A program made the translations under genes and the position numbers. DNA of 64,000 nucleotides from Allomyces arbusculus (Eukaryota > Blastocladiomycota > Blastocladiomycetes > Blastocladiales > Blastocladiaceae), in contig JADHYV010000002.1 of the NCBI GenBank assembly GCA_027604705.1, positions 434,001-498,000 of the forward strand, given 5' to 3'. The number at the start of each line of letters is the position of its first letter. The stretch's first letter is position 1. Below are positions 1-10,888 of the stretch, piece after piece. Below the pieces are notes generated by a model, which was given only the letters and a program-made list of their open reading frames with translations, made no database searches and was not told where the DNA came from.

Positions 1-2188
1 TGATTTGGTCGGCAAACACGGCGAGCGACTGCTCGAAAAAGGTCGTTGTCAAGCCGCGCGTCGTCTCGTCGACGCCCGGGAACTGCACCGTGCCTGCGGC
101 AATACCCGCCAGGTCAAGTTTCTGGTTCTGCACAAACATGTCGCGGTATTGCTCGAACTCGAGCGTGAACGTCTGCACAGCCTTGTAGTTACCTGCGAGC
201 GCCGCGCGAATCCGCTCGTTAAGTGCCGTGTAGTAAACATCGTCGTTGATGATCTGCGCCAGGCTCGGGCCCTCGGTGAAATCCGGGTCCTCAAACGACT
301 CGCCCGAAAAAATAAAGTCGATCGAGTTGGTCAGCGTTGACACGGCCTCGACGCACGCAAGGTGCTGCTTGCTGAGCTGGTCGATCACTTGGAACAGGTC
401 CTTGATCGTCGGCGCCAGCGCCAAGTGGCCACCGTCAATCCCAAGCTCTACGCGGAACAGCGGCTGCTTGCGCGCAGGTGCCGCGCCCACGGCCGCGGCC
501 TGGATCACGTCCAGGAATGTGCGTTGCGGCACGTCGTCGTCAACGTCTATCTCTTGGCTTGCCGACACCCCAGGCAGGAGCTTGGCAACGACGCCGGCAA
601 ACGACTCGTACCCGGCTAGCGCGAGCGTCGACGTCGGCACATGGTAAAACAAGTTTTCGGCGTCATCGGGCCCAGCCTGGATCTCAGCCGACGTGCAGCG
701 ACCGAGCAGGACCAAGAGCAACTGGCGGCTGGCCGAGACGACAAGCATGTGTAGCGTATGAAACTTCAAGTAGTCGACAAGCTTGACAAACCGCTCGAGT
801 CGCCGGCACTCGGAACGGCGCGCGGCCTGCTGCGTGAACGTGAGCGCCTCGGCCTCGGCCTTGTCGAGCGAGCAGTTGGCGGCCAAGAGCGCTTCCTGGC
901 ACGCCTCGACGACTATCGCGCGCACGTCGGCATCAAACTGCGCCAGCGTCGCCGTCATGCGAGACCGCAAGTGCTCAGCCTGGTCCTGAACAAACGCATG
1001 CAGGTCCCACGGCTGGTCGGCGGGCGCGTGCAGCAGCGACTGCTCGAGCAGGGCCGTGCACGCTGCGCGTGTCCGTGCGACGCCGCGCGCGAGCGGTACG
1101 TCGAGCCCAAAAAGCTTACGCTGCACCTGCTTGCGTGCGGCAGCGAGCTTCATGCGGCGCACATTCTTGTGCCAGGTCGTAAACGACTTCCACAGCCGGT
1201 ACTGCGCAAAGAAGCGGACTTTGATCATGGCGTTGAACACGCGGTGCTCCCGGATCCATTGCTGGAGCGGCGTAAAATCGGTGGCGACCGACGTGAAGTG
1301 CGTGACGCCCTATTGTTCCGCAGCGAAAATGCAGTTAGATTGAACGCTGCCGACAGCACGGTAGAGAAAGTGAGCACGCACAGACTCGGACAGCGTGTAG
1401 AAATCATTCTTATCAACATTCTCGTACTCGGTAATGACGAGATCGTACGGGTTGTAAATCGCCGGATCGCGGTTGACGGGCCGCATGTAGACAAATTCGA
1501 GTTGTGGGCGATGCACGCCGCCCTGCTGCAAAGCACGAATAAAATCAAACGGCGACGTCATGGAGCGCGTCGTAGCATGGCGCAGGTCCTGGACCGACGC
1601 CTCGTACTGCCGCGTGCGCGGCCGCTTGGCCGACGACGGCGCGTCGCCCGGCGGTGGGGCCGGAATTGACGGCAGCACGGCGTGCGGCGACAGCGGTTTT
1701 CCCGTCATTGCATCGGTCCCCGAGGGAACGGCGCTGCGGTCATCGAGCGGAGGGCGCTTCTCGCGCCGCCGTCGCACTGAGTCTCCTTCGGCCGCACCAG
1801 GCTTGCGTAATGGCGGCAAGGGGGCAGCATTGGGGATCCTTGCGGGTCCAGCACCGTTACTTGATGGTTGTGCCCCGGTCAGCAGTGCGACCGTGGCGGG
1901 AGCAGTTGGGCTGGAGGCGGCGTGCACAAGAGGACAACGTGGTGCAGCCTTGGCGGGAGAGTAGAGCAGCGCCTGCGACGAGAGTACGAAGGCCGGAGGC
2001 TCCGCGCCGCGAGTCTGCGTGTAGAGCCGGCCAGTCAGAGCGTCGCGGAGCGCTTCAGGCTGTCCAGTAGCTGCAAGGGTGCTACGAGGGCTGTTCAGGG
2101 ACGGAACGGGAAGGTGCGGCGGCGTGGGTTCGCTGAACGACGAGGGCAAGCGAGCCAGACCCGGGACGGGGCGGTCCGACGAGTTCAT
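1..2188 (-). CDS. DNAH6: Axonemal inner-arm dynein heavy chain, DNAH6-like, N-terminal part
   Basis: This is the N-terminal tail of a flagellar dynein heavy chain. About 705 residues are present before the gene leaves the window, so the motor lies outside. I place the start at the ATG at 2188; the reading frame extends slightly upstream only through a non-ATG codon. Exon 1 is 2188-1382 and exon 2 runs from 1309 off the edge. The 72-nt intron (1381-1310) begins GTGCGT and ends CAATAG. Splicing joins YTLSES to GVTHF, restoring the family signature NPYDL...YENVDKNDFYTLSESGVTHF, followed by an FFAQYRLWKSFTTWHKNVR segment as in human DNAH6. The first 190 residues are Pro/Ala/Ser-rich and probably disordered. 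DNAH6-type chains are single-headed inner-arm motors. The dynein call is firm; the DNAH6 subtype is recognised from memory of the family, not a search. Confidence 0.88.
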
Positions 2189-2742
2189 GGTCGAGATGGG
2201 TCGGATCAATGGCTGGTGCGATGAATGCGGATGGTGGAGAGAAAGCGGTGTTGATGCGGCAGGTTGCAGTCGGCCCCGTCAACGGCGTCGTCGTTGCCGT
2301 CGTCGTCGACAATGCCGCTGCAGCGATTGCCGTCGTGGAGGACTGCGGGGCGAGCGAGCTGGCTGATCAGCTCGCCGAACAAGCACGTGAGAAGCACATG
2401 GGTGGGAGACGCGCTTCCTTACTGTGCAGGTTCACGTGACAAGCGCGTGCCTCGTTTTGTCTTTGGCTGTGTGCTGCGGCCGCCGGCCGGCAAATCTGTT
2501 CACGTCCCAGCCATCGTCGCCCGGCACGCGGCCGACCTCCACGCGCTTCTTTACCCCGTCGATCCCGACGATAAAAGACTGCCTGCAACATTGGATCGAG
2601 CGCGGCCCCTAAAAGTGCCTCGACGTGGCCGGCTCGAGCATGGATCAAGCGCAGCCGGCCGGTGACAACCGAGCTGGCAGCGCCTCAGGACCAAACCGAA
2701 GGCAAATCGCCGCCAGTCTTGCGCGAGAGTCTGCGTTGGATG
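2189..2742. other. Intergenic region between divergent DNAH6-like and XRCC2-like genes
   Basis: Open frames here are short, on both strands, and of biased composition. I see no recognisable protein or RNA. It should hold the promoters of the two divergent genes. Confidence 0.5.
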
Positions 2743-2750
2743 TATATAAA
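2743..2750 (+). promoter_or_regulatory. TATA box (TATATAAA) of the XRCC2-like gene
   Basis: A perfect TATATAAA sits about 110 bp upstream of the open frame of the RAD51-paralogue gene. If used, transcription would begin near 2770-2780. This is a sequence match only. Confidence 0.5.
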
Positions 2751-2856
2751 TCGCCACTGATGTGCCGTGTCCATGCAACTTGTGACGACCAGGCGGAGGT
2801 CAGGCGAGAGCTCATTCAGCGAACACAGGGTTGATCGATGTGATTGCCGAGCATAG

Positions 2857-3969
2857 ATCTTCTTTCGATTGACGGAGCGCCCGCCGCTCCCGCCGTTTTA
2901 CCTCGATGCCATTGATCAGCCGATCCAGACTGTGGCCGCCGAGCACCGCGAGCACGCTCTCGCCGGGTCCATGCCGTCAGCAGCGGTTGCCGGCAAAATA
3001 GGCGCCCTGATTGAGCTGCACGGCGGTCCCGCCTCGGGCAAGTCGGCGATCATGCAGCATCTCCTCCTCGCCATTCTCTCGCCGACCACGCTCCCCGACG
3101 GAACCCCGGCGTACGGCCAAGAAGCGCCCGCGGTCGTGATCGACGTGGACCGCCGTCTCGACCCGATTCGGCTACACCAAACGCTGGTCACGCACGTCGT
3201 GCAGTGCGTGCTTGCTGCGCAGGGGCTCGACGGTCACGACGCACAGATTATTGCCGAGCTCGAGCGGGATCCAGGCGTGCACGATGTGGTGCACACGGCA
3301 ATGAACCGAGTGTCCGTCTACCGCATCGACCACCACCAGCAACTGCTCGCGGTCCTACGCACGCTCGCGCGCCGCATCGAGTCGGAACCACCATCGCCCA
3401 CCTGGTCGCCGCCGCGGTACCTGATCATCGACTCGCTCTCGATGCTCTTGTGGTCGCTCAAGTCGGCGACCGGGCCCGTGCCGCAAGAATACGACGACCT
3501 GTCCCGTACCATTCTCGCGCAGCTCACGCGTATCCGGCACCGCGGCGTGGGCGTGATTGTGTCGACGTGGGAAGTCTTTGCGCGCCGCCATTTGGCGTCG
3601 GTGCTGCGGTCGCAGCCTGGGCGATCGCGGGGGTCCACGGCAACGTCGGGGCTGTCGGCCGATGCGGTCGCTCAACTTGTGCGTCAAGTCGACGCGCACG
3701 ACCCGGTCGCGATTGCACATGCCCTCCACATCAAGGCCGTCGACACGTTGGGCGCCACCATTGGAAAATCCGTGACCTTTCGGTTTGTCCTGACTCGCCT
3801 CGACACGGCCGAGGAGACGGGAGCAGAAGATGAGAGAGCTAACGACGCTCGAGCGAACGCACTGTTGACCACGTTTGTGCAGTGCCAGCTCGTGCATCCG
3901 CGCGTCCTCCCACCGCTCTTGGTTGCCGTCAACGCACAGGGTGTCCAGGACGTCGCGAATCCAACATGA
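2857..3969 (+). CDS. XRCC2: RAD51-paralogue ATPase, XRCC2-like
   Basis: This is a RecA-fold protein of the RAD51-paralogue group, which acts in homologous-recombination repair in the nucleus. It carries a Walker A motif (ELHGGPASGKS, near 3020-3055) after a basic/acidic leader and a Walker B-like strand (YLIIDSLSMLLW, near 3418-3450). The spacing and the LIxDSLSxxxW form fit XRCC2 better than RAD51B/C/D. The 5' end is unresolved: the frame opens at 2857 right after a TAG that could be a splice acceptor, and the first in-frame ATG (2971) lies only just upstream of Walker A. A short 5' exon downstream of the TATA box (ATG at 2760 or 2773) is likely. The stop is TGA at 3967-3969. The next gene starts about 145 bp downstream on the same strand. 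Confidence 0.72.
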   Translation: MFFRLTERPPLPPFYLDAIDQPIQTVAAEHREHALAGSMPSAAVAGKIGALIELHGGPASGKSAIMQHLLLAILSPTTLPDGTPAYGQEAPAVVIDVDRRLDPIRLHQTLVTHVVQCVLAAQGLDGHDAQIIAELERDPGVHDVVHTAMNRVSVYRIDHHQQLLAVLRTLARRIESEPPSPTWSPPRYLIIDSLSMLLWSLKSATGPVPQEYDDLSRTILAQLTRIRHRGVGVIVSTWEVFARRHLASVLRSQPGRSRGSTATSGLSADAVAQLVRQVDAHDPVAIAHALHIKAVDTLGATIGKSVTFRFVLTRLDTAEETGAEDERANDARANALLTTFVQCQLVHPRVLPPLLVAVNAQGVQDVANPT

Positions 3970-4112
3970 TTGTTTGTGGCACAATTGCTCCAACCACTTT
4001 CCGTGCCTTGCCGTCAGCTTCTCGCAAAGAAAATCTGTGCTCGTGAGTGAGCTTGGGTCCAGCTTGGGTCGTCACAACGACTTTCGGCTTTCTTTGAAAT
4101 TGAATCACAATC

Positions 4113-5297
4113 ATGACGGGGAGCACTCTTTCGTGTGCCGGACTTGATGCAGTCCATCCCATCCAGCACCACAACCGTCTCGTCGACCTCGAAGATGCAA
4201 TCCAGGATCATAGTCGCGCTGTCTCGTCTGCCGTGATCGTGACCAATCCGACGTCGGAATCCAATCTCGCCGACCTGATTCCTCTCTGGCAACCATGGTG
4301 GCCGACTTTGCGCGAAATGAATAAGACTTGTACCTCCACACAAGACCGACCATCCATTTTTGTGCTCGACGACAAAGCAAACCCACCAGCGCCGTTGCCG
4401 CTCGTCGATGTGAAACGAGGCCCCGCAATTCAGGAGGACGCAAAGTCTGCGCCCCTGTCACTGCCCTCATTCTCGTCCCAGTCTCGTCGTTTGGAAGCAA
4501 GTTTTGACCCCGATCCGGCCATGAGCATCAACCTCCTCGACGTGCTCTTCACGTACGCGACGCTGGCGCGTCTCCTGTGCGGCGACTTGGTGTCGGATGC
4601 GCTTGCTGTGTGCCAGGCGGCATGGACGCTCTCGCCCGTATTGGCCGCGACGCTCCAAGACTTCGAGTACGAGGGGATCGAGGAGTGGGTGGAGACGGCC
4701 ATGGATACGGCCAGTCAAGTGTGTATGAACCCACGCTCCTCGACCACTGGGATGCAGCGACTCATTGCGTGTTTCGCACGGCATGTGTAGAACCCGACCT
4801 ACTACCTCTCGCGCGACCGGCTCACACTCGTCCTGACCGACGCAGTCGCCCTCTTTTCGAACCTCGACGCCGCATCTCGCGCGATTGATCATTTCTGCGA
4901 ACCGTTTGCTCGGATCGGGGGCGACCCATCCGCGACACCCGCAGTCCTGCGCGTCGTATCGCAACCAGCGGCGACGGAGCGCGCACTAGTCCGGCACCGG
5001 CGCCGCGCGGCCGTGACGGCAAGGAAATTGCGTTTTTATGGTGAGTGTGTGCAGTGGCTCGCGACGGATCCCGCCGGGCAAGACGAGCACGCGCGACTGG
5101 CGCGGCTTTTGCGTCGGAAGCAGGCGACCAAGGAAGGGTCGGGTGCTGGCAGCGTTGCGGTTCAAACTGTGGGTGGTGAAAATTGTCAAGAGGAGGAGGA
5201 AATTGCGGACGGCGGAGTCTTGTCGGTGTTTGAGGCCCTGTCGCTAACAAGCGGCGGGTCGGGTGTGACGAGGAAGCCCTTAATTGAATTGTTGTGA
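4113..5297 (+). CDS. ZNHIT2: ZNHIT2-like protein (zinc finger not visible)
   Basis: The C-terminal two thirds resemble ZNHIT2, an R2TP/HSP90-linked assembly factor for U5 snRNP and other complexes. The matching parts are a WQPWWP segment, an INLLDVLFTYATLARLLCGD helix, NPTYYLSRDRLTLVL, and a late ARKLRFYGECVQWL segment. Two exons are proposed: 4113-4718 and 4791-5297. The 72-nt intron (4719-4790) removes an otherwise in-frame TAG and joins DTASQ to NPTYYL in phase 0. The product would be 370 aa. The family's N-terminal HIT-type zinc finger (CxxC...CxxxC) is not recognisable in any frame upstream; the 143 nt before the ATG encode scattered Cys residues only. An unrecognised 5' exon, a diverged finger or a wrong start are all possible. 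Confidence 0.6.
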
Positions 5298-5355
5298 TGC
5301 GTTTGGATGTGACCATTGCTTCCATCCAACATTCCACATTCAACGTTGGTTGGTT

Positions 5356-5368
5356 GGGGGGGGGGGGG
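5356..5368. repeat. G13 homopolymer
   Basis: Thirteen consecutive G follow GTTGGTTGGTT. It is a possible G-quadruplex and a likely site of sequencing or length error. Confidence 0.9.
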
Positions 5369-5406
5369 CAGCATTATCAAGAACAGGAAAGAAAACAATC
5401 AAAGAC

Positions 5407-5486
5407 AAAATCGACACCGTTCAAAATCGACACCGTTCAAAATCGACACCGTTCAAAATCGACACTGTTCAAAATTGACACCGTTC
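5407..5486. repeat. 16-bp tandem repeat, five units
   Basis: Five contiguous copies of AAAATCGACACCGTTC run from 5407. The first three are identical; the fourth has CACTGTTC and the fifth has AAAATTGAC. It lies in the short spacer between the convergent ZNHIT2-like and F-box/LRR genes. Confidence 0.95.
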
Positions 5487-5526
5487 AAAGGAACCAACAT
5501 TACATTTTGAATCAAAGCCCCACGTT

Positions 5527-7474
5527 CTACTGGCGCACGTTGCGCACGCGCTCGCAGCCCGCCGGCCCGCACTGCGCACTTCGATGCAGAACGACGTGCT
5601 TTGTGTCGCCCGAGTGGACAATAATCCATTCGCGCATCGCCGTCTCGAGCCAGATTGGTCGGTCCCCCACGCGCGCCCACCACCTAACCCAACCTGAGTA
5701 TTCCATGACCAGCACATGGAGCGAACTGTGTTGGTTGACGGCCACGAATATGGCCTTGATGCCCATGGCACCGATTTCGCCAAACACACGCAGTTCCACA
5801 ACTTTGGGTGGGAGAGCTTCAGCTAGGTCCATTGCCCACGATGTGTTGATTTTGGCCTGCACGGTTAGCTTGCGCAGGAACTTCAACTTCAACAAGATCG
5901 GCACGAGGCCTTGGGTCTCCCCGTCATGGCGCACGATCACAAGAGTATCAAGTCGTGGTACAGCTGTCGGAAGAACCGAAAAATGGGTACGAAGCTGGCC
6001 GACTCGTGAAGAGGCCAAGCATACATGCCGCTGTTCTGCATCGGCATCATCATCACGTGCAAGGTACGGAGCGACGCGCGCAACGACGGCAGTACCTCGG
6101 AGATTGACCGACATTCGGTAATAGAAAGCTGCGACCAATCCACGTTGAGCATCTCCAACTTGGACGGCGCTGCCAGCAACCGATGCAGCGCCATGGTAAA
6201 AGCCGATTCCAAATTATTGTGCTTCACGACCAGCGTGCGCAATCCTGGGCAGGCGGCGGAAAAGTGCTCCAGAAAGCTGGGGATACCGGCAGCGTCACCG
6301 TTCTTCTCCAAGTGCGCATGCCGAAACGTTCGCTGCAGCAAAGCGCGAAGGTCGTCCCAAGCAAAGTCGGCCTTGACATCAACGAGTTTCAGCTCTTGCA
6401 ATTTCGCCTTTTTATCCCGCAAAACGAAGCATAGGGTCGGCAAGAGGACATCGAACGCGGCACCGCGCAGGCGCAAAATTTGGAGCGAGCGTGAAAAAGT
6501 CGGTAACCATCCTTGCGGAGGAAGCGACAATGAGCCTCTGTTCGAGATCAAAGAGAAATCCAAGTCAAGCTCCTTGAGCTGCAGTGGGAGGCTCGCAAGC
6601 AACAACCGCATTGACTGGCCCAAGTCTGCGGCAATGAACTCAGTACCCTGTAAACGAATCTTGAGCGAGCTGATGTGCGAAGGCGGCGTAAAGATCGCCG
6701 CACACCCTCACGCCAGATCACCCGAGAATGCCCATAGTAAGAGATGAACACTTGTCAGGGTGGACGGTGTGCGTATGCTGCGCGCAAGTTCATAGAGCCA
6801 AGCCGGATTCGCGATTGGCTGTGCTGCCGACACATGCGTGAGCTGCAAACCACCATGGTCAGAGTATGTCAGGAACGGATTGGTCGCAACAAACCGGACG
6901 CGGCGCAAAAAATACGGCGAAATAGGCCCGAGCAGCGTGACGGGAACGCGGTCCACGCTGGGAGAAACTGCTTCTTCGTCGACCGACGCAATGAGATAAA
7001 ACTTGCACGGCTCGAAATTAGATGGCGATGGCGTGTAAGCGATTTGACCGGCCATGAGGGGACCTTGTGTGCTCTCATTCCAGCACGCCCAAGACGTCGA
7101 ATCCAGCTCCACAAGCTCGCCGGGAGGGTTCTGGATAATCCGCGTCATGGCGGCCGAATAGAAAACGGGCGCAGCGCGGGCGAGTTGGAGAAGCGTCAAA
7201 GTTGCAGCAACTCGGTTCGTATTCGCGAGACTTGGAGGTGCATAGTTGAGGACCAAATCCATGAGTTCGCGCGGCAAGCATTCGATGGGGGCCTGTTCTT
7301 TTTTGCGAGCGGCAAGAGCCTTTTTCAGGGCGACTGGCAATTTGGATGCGGTGTCTTCTTCGGGGCAGCGCGAGCTCGAGCAGCAGGAGCGCGCTTCTTG
7401 GCCGTCGTACTGCCCGGTGCGGCTCCATTCTCGGCGGTGTCAGGGGCAGTAGTGGCAGCCTTCTTGGGCGGCAT
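5527..7474 (-). CDS. F-box/leucine-rich-repeat protein
   Basis: The protein starts with a Lys/Ala/Pro-rich leader. An F-box-like segment (PIECLPRELMDLVLNYAP) follows, and after it comes a long series of leucine-rich units (for example LKELDLDFS, LEMLNVDW, LRTLVVKHN, LRKLTVQ). Such proteins usually serve as substrate receptors of SCF ubiquitin ligases; that role is inference. My model has four exons: 7474-7411, 7333-6712, 6669-6057 and 5994-5527, giving 588 aa in one frame. The introns are 77, 42 and 62 nt. The last two are shorter than any other intron in the window and have donors unlike the local consensus, so frameshifts (a decaying gene) are a real alternative at those junctions. Two decayed leucine-rich copies lie at 29-31.6 kb. 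Confidence 0.5.
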
Positions 7475-7864
7475 GGTCGGGGCAGGTTTGCGGCGGGTGC
7501 AGGGTGCTGGTACGTCGCTGAGGGAGGAGAAAGCGCAAGAACGAGCGAGAGAGAGCGTCAGGCAGCTGCCGGTTGCCGCTCAACCTCTCCACCATGAGTC
7601 GACTGTCCATCAACACGCAGTCAGGTGGAGAAGATTACGTGCAACGAACTGGACTCTTTGGGAAAATATCTGTCCATTTGGACTTGGGGACGCGCCAGGA
7701 CGCTTCGTGTTGCTCGTGCAAAGCCCACATTAAGTCATTGCGCTGATCGCTTCGTCGTTTGCAATGGGGCAAAATTTGGCAGGCGTCCTGCGGGCGTCCT
7801 GTGGAGATTTCCATGTCGCCATAATTTGTCGTCCCGACGACGACGACGACCCTCTAATTCGAAA
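7475..7864. other. Shared upstream region of divergent F-box/LRR and DNAJB13-like genes
   Basis: About 390 bp lie between the two divergent start codons. It includes a GACGACGACGACGAC run just before the DNAJB13-like ATG. I see no clear TATA box and no RNA gene. Confidence 0.5.
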
Positions 7865-9332
7865 ATGCCTGCAACTACTAGCAACGCCATGCTCGCCGCA
7901 GCGGCGAACCCCACGGCAGCAACACCAGCACCAGCGCCCGGGCTGACTGGCCGCGTCGACTATTACGACTGCCTGCAGATCCACCGCGCGGCCGACTTGC
8001 ACGACATTCAAAATGCGTTCCGCCGCCTTGTTCTGCAACATCACCCGGACCGCAGCAAGCACACGGTGGGTGTTGCAGCCGCTGCACACGTCGGCGGGCT
8101 CGCGGCCTCGGCTAGCGACCCAGCCATTTATGCTCACCTGTGCGAGGCCTACGACGTGCTCCATAACCGTACGCTGACTGCTCCATGGCATGAAGTGCAA
8201 CGCACTGATCACGACGAAAGTGTTGATTCATGGCGAAATTTGCAAATAGCGCTGACGCGTGCCATTTATGACCTGTTTGGCCACGACGGGCTCGAGTATG
8301 GCGTGCCCGAGTTTGAAGGTTTGAGCCGGTTTCCGTTGACGTCACAACAAGACCGGTGATTCGAGCCTGACCTCGTCGAGTGACCCTGACCAGGAAAGCC
8401 CGGATTTGCCGGCTACAAGTATCACGGCGATCCGAACCGCTCGTTCAACGAGTTTTTCGGGAGCAACAACGTTTTTCTCGGTCCGTATTTTGCAGTTCGC
8501 AAGTCGATTTCACCGCGATAGTCCACAGATTGACGGAATTTTGGCCCTGTGTTCGCTCCATGTTTTTTGTCCAAACAGAAATCTTCAAGGAGCACCTGTA
8601 CGACCCTAAGACGGGCACGCAACGCGTCGGTTACGGGTCGCTGCGGCCCGATGTTATCCACCACGCACCGATCCACCGCACCGTTTCGATTACGCTCGAG
8701 GAGGCCTACTCCGGCATTATCAAGCGCGTGCCGTGGACGCGACGCGTACTTGAAACCGGGTCCACGGACAAGTTCCACCAGCGCGACGAAATGCTCACGC
8801 TGGCCTTTCAGCCGGGCACCAAGCATGGGACGAAGCTCGTGTTCCCAGAGCTGGGCGACCAGGCGCCCAACACGCGCGCCGCCGACGTGGTCTTTGTCGT
8901 GCAGATTGACGTGCATCCCGTGTTTGAGCGCGACAGCGAAGATAACCTTGTCTACACGCACACGGTATCGCTCGAGGAGGCGCTGACGGGGTCCATTGTC
9001 AAACTGACGATGCTCGACGGGTCAGCGCTCGATATTCCCGTGTACGAGGTGGTGCAGTACGTTGCTGAATTCCTTTTTTGACAGCCATGGACCATGCTGA
9101 ACACTTCGTTTACGCTGTCGACTCCAGTCCGTTTTACGTCAAGCGTGTTCCAGGCCACGGCATGCCCGTCTTGGACCAAGTGGCCGACGCGGCAGCAGCC
9201 GCCACGGTGGCAAGTAGGGCGAACGCGCCGCGACGCGGCGATCTCCTGATCCGGTTCAAGGTCCAGTATCCAACCTACTTGAACCCCAAGCAGAAGACTA
9301 AGATCCACGAGGGGTTGGGCGGAACCAAGTGA
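7865..9332 (+). CDS. DNAJB13: DNAJB13-like Hsp40 (radial-spoke J protein)
   Basis: This is a class II J protein matching DNAJB13/RSP16, a radial-spoke stalk component of motile flagella. Five exons are proposed: 7865-8168, 8250-8318, 8394-8480, 8579-9056 and 9128-9332. Together they give 380 aa with every junction in frame. Splicing rebuilds YDVLHNPLTRAIYDLFG, then GYKYHGDPNRSFNEFFG, then EVVHPFYVKRVPGHGMP, all expected for the family. The J domain has its HPD (QHHPDRS, about residue 60). The C-terminal substrate-binding domains follow, ending RRGDLLIRFKVQYPTYLNPKQK. About 45 extra Ala/Pro-rich residues precede and interrupt the J domain. The third junction (donor GTCCGT at 8481) is the least certain. 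Flagellar use agrees with the nearby axonemal dyneins. Confidence 0.88.
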
Positions 9333-9867
9333 TTTCTGCGAGAATCGGGACGCGCGCAAAGACTGGGAGACGACTTGCATTTGAACTTGATCGGTTTGTT
9401 TCCAATCCATTTTGTTGGGTTCGGCTCGACGCGACGCTCGCACGAAGTCGTGGAGGTTGATCAAGTGAGGTTGGTAAACGACGAACCCTGGTTAGGTTTG
9501 AGCCGCCAAGTCGATTGCACATGACTCAATGACGTTTTGGGTTGGTGCGTTGACGAGCGCGCAGTGCCACGTCAAAGTGCTCTTCCTGCTCTCATTTGAG
9601 AACTGTCGATTTTCGACAACAACGAATGTGCGTCGCACTCGCACCATCGCGCGCGCCGAATAGCCGCCCGCCCGCTCAGCAACAACTCGCTCTGCCGAAA
9701 CCCGACCGCCAACAGCAGCTGCAGCATGAATCGCGCCGGCTGAACAAACCTACGTCAGCTGGTCCTGTTGTCGTTGCGTCGACCATGACCACGATCTCAA
9801 CGACGACCGCTGCGCCCCGCACGCAAGGGGGAACGCCCGGCATCCTCGACGATCGCTGTGAGCGGTG

Positions 9868-9876
9868 ACCCTACCC
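9868..9876 (+). promoter_or_regulatory. HomolE-like motif ACCCTACCC upstream of RPS2
   Basis: ACCCTACCC matches nine bases of the HomolE element (ACCCTACCCT) known from fission-yeast ribosomal-protein promoters. It lies 32 bp before the shared ribosomal element. The function is inferred from the match alone. Confidence 0.4.
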
Positions 9877-9907
9877 GGTTGGGGGTCTGTTTGCCGAATC
9901 GCCAACG

Positions 9908-9934
9908 GGTGGACACGTTCGTCCATCCGTTGCG
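9908..9934 (+). promoter_or_regulatory. Diverged copy of the element shared by ribosomal-protein genes
   Basis: It matches 21 of 27 positions of the element found identically in RPS23 and RPL18, in the same orientation relative to the gene. The 11-bp core CGTCCATCCGT is identical in all three. Confidence 0.5.
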
Positions 9935-10607
9935 AATCTTGGTTACTTTCCCACTTCCACCACTGTCGTCCATGTCGTTCTGATTCGGTGACGGTGGGCG
10001 GATTTCCGGCCCCTTTGGTGACCTTGCCATCGGACCTTTCCATGATGTTGTGCTCCTCCTGTGCGCTTGCCGCGCGGGGGTCGAGCCGAGCGGGTTCTTT
10101 TTATGCCCATTTTTGCTCGAGCGGCCGATTGCTCTCAGCCTCCAGGGCTCGGTTTGCTCGAAGAAACCATTTATATACGTTTGCCCCGCGTATTGATTGA
10201 AATTGGGGATTTTCCATGGGGTCCGTCGGTTCGTTGTCATTGAGATCCTCCATCAGCCTCTTTGGAGTGGATTATTTTGCCAGCCGGCCGGCCTGGTCGG
10301 GTCTACCCGCAGGACACGCACTCGAGAGGGGCGCCGCAGTGCGGTTGTTTTGATTGCCGTCGCAATTTTTCACAATTTTGCAGGCTGTTTTCGGAACCGT
10401 GTTGCGCGCGCCACGACGTTGCTGCCGCCGTCACCGCGCGCGCACGCCGTTAGTTTCGGTGTTCCCCCTGTCGAGCGACGACCCGCCGCCCGTCGACCGT
10501 GCTTTCGCATCTGCTGCCGCTTCAAGAGGGCTTCTTCGCGATTCCGCGCTCTGCTGCGATCCACTCGCTGACTTATCCGCGCCGATCATTTGCCTTGTCT
10601 CTAGCAA

Positions 10608-10853
10608 ATGGCTGACTCTGCGCCGGCCGATCGTGCTTCGACTCGTGGTGGCTTCGGCCGCGGCCGCGGCCGTGGTCGTGGTGGTGCCCGTGGCCCGCGT
10701 GGCCGCAAGGACGAGGAGCAGGTCTGGGTCCCCGTGACCAAGCTCGGCCGTCTCGTCAAGGACGGCAAGATCAAGTCGATCGAGCAGGTCTACCTCTTCT
10801 CGCTGCCGATCAAGGAGTACCAGATCATCGACTTCTTCCTCAAGGGCCTCAAG

Positions 10854-10888
<35 letters not shown>

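Larger units (their letters stand above)
9333..10607. other. Long upstream region of RPS2
   Basis: About 1.27 kb without a convincing gene. A 97-codon minus-strand frame from an ATG at 10043 has a TATATAAAT-like box 130 bp upstream on that strand (10169-10178) but no recognisable product. A CTCTAG directly before the RPS2 start context (near 10598-10604) could be the acceptor of a 5'-UTR intron. Two ribosomal-gene motifs are listed separately. Confidence 0.5.

Noticed and set aside
9750-10043. 97-codon minus-strand frame with a TATA-like box upstream
   Set aside because: The start is a genuine ATG, but composition and content show no sign of a conserved protein. It lies in the RPS2 upstream region.
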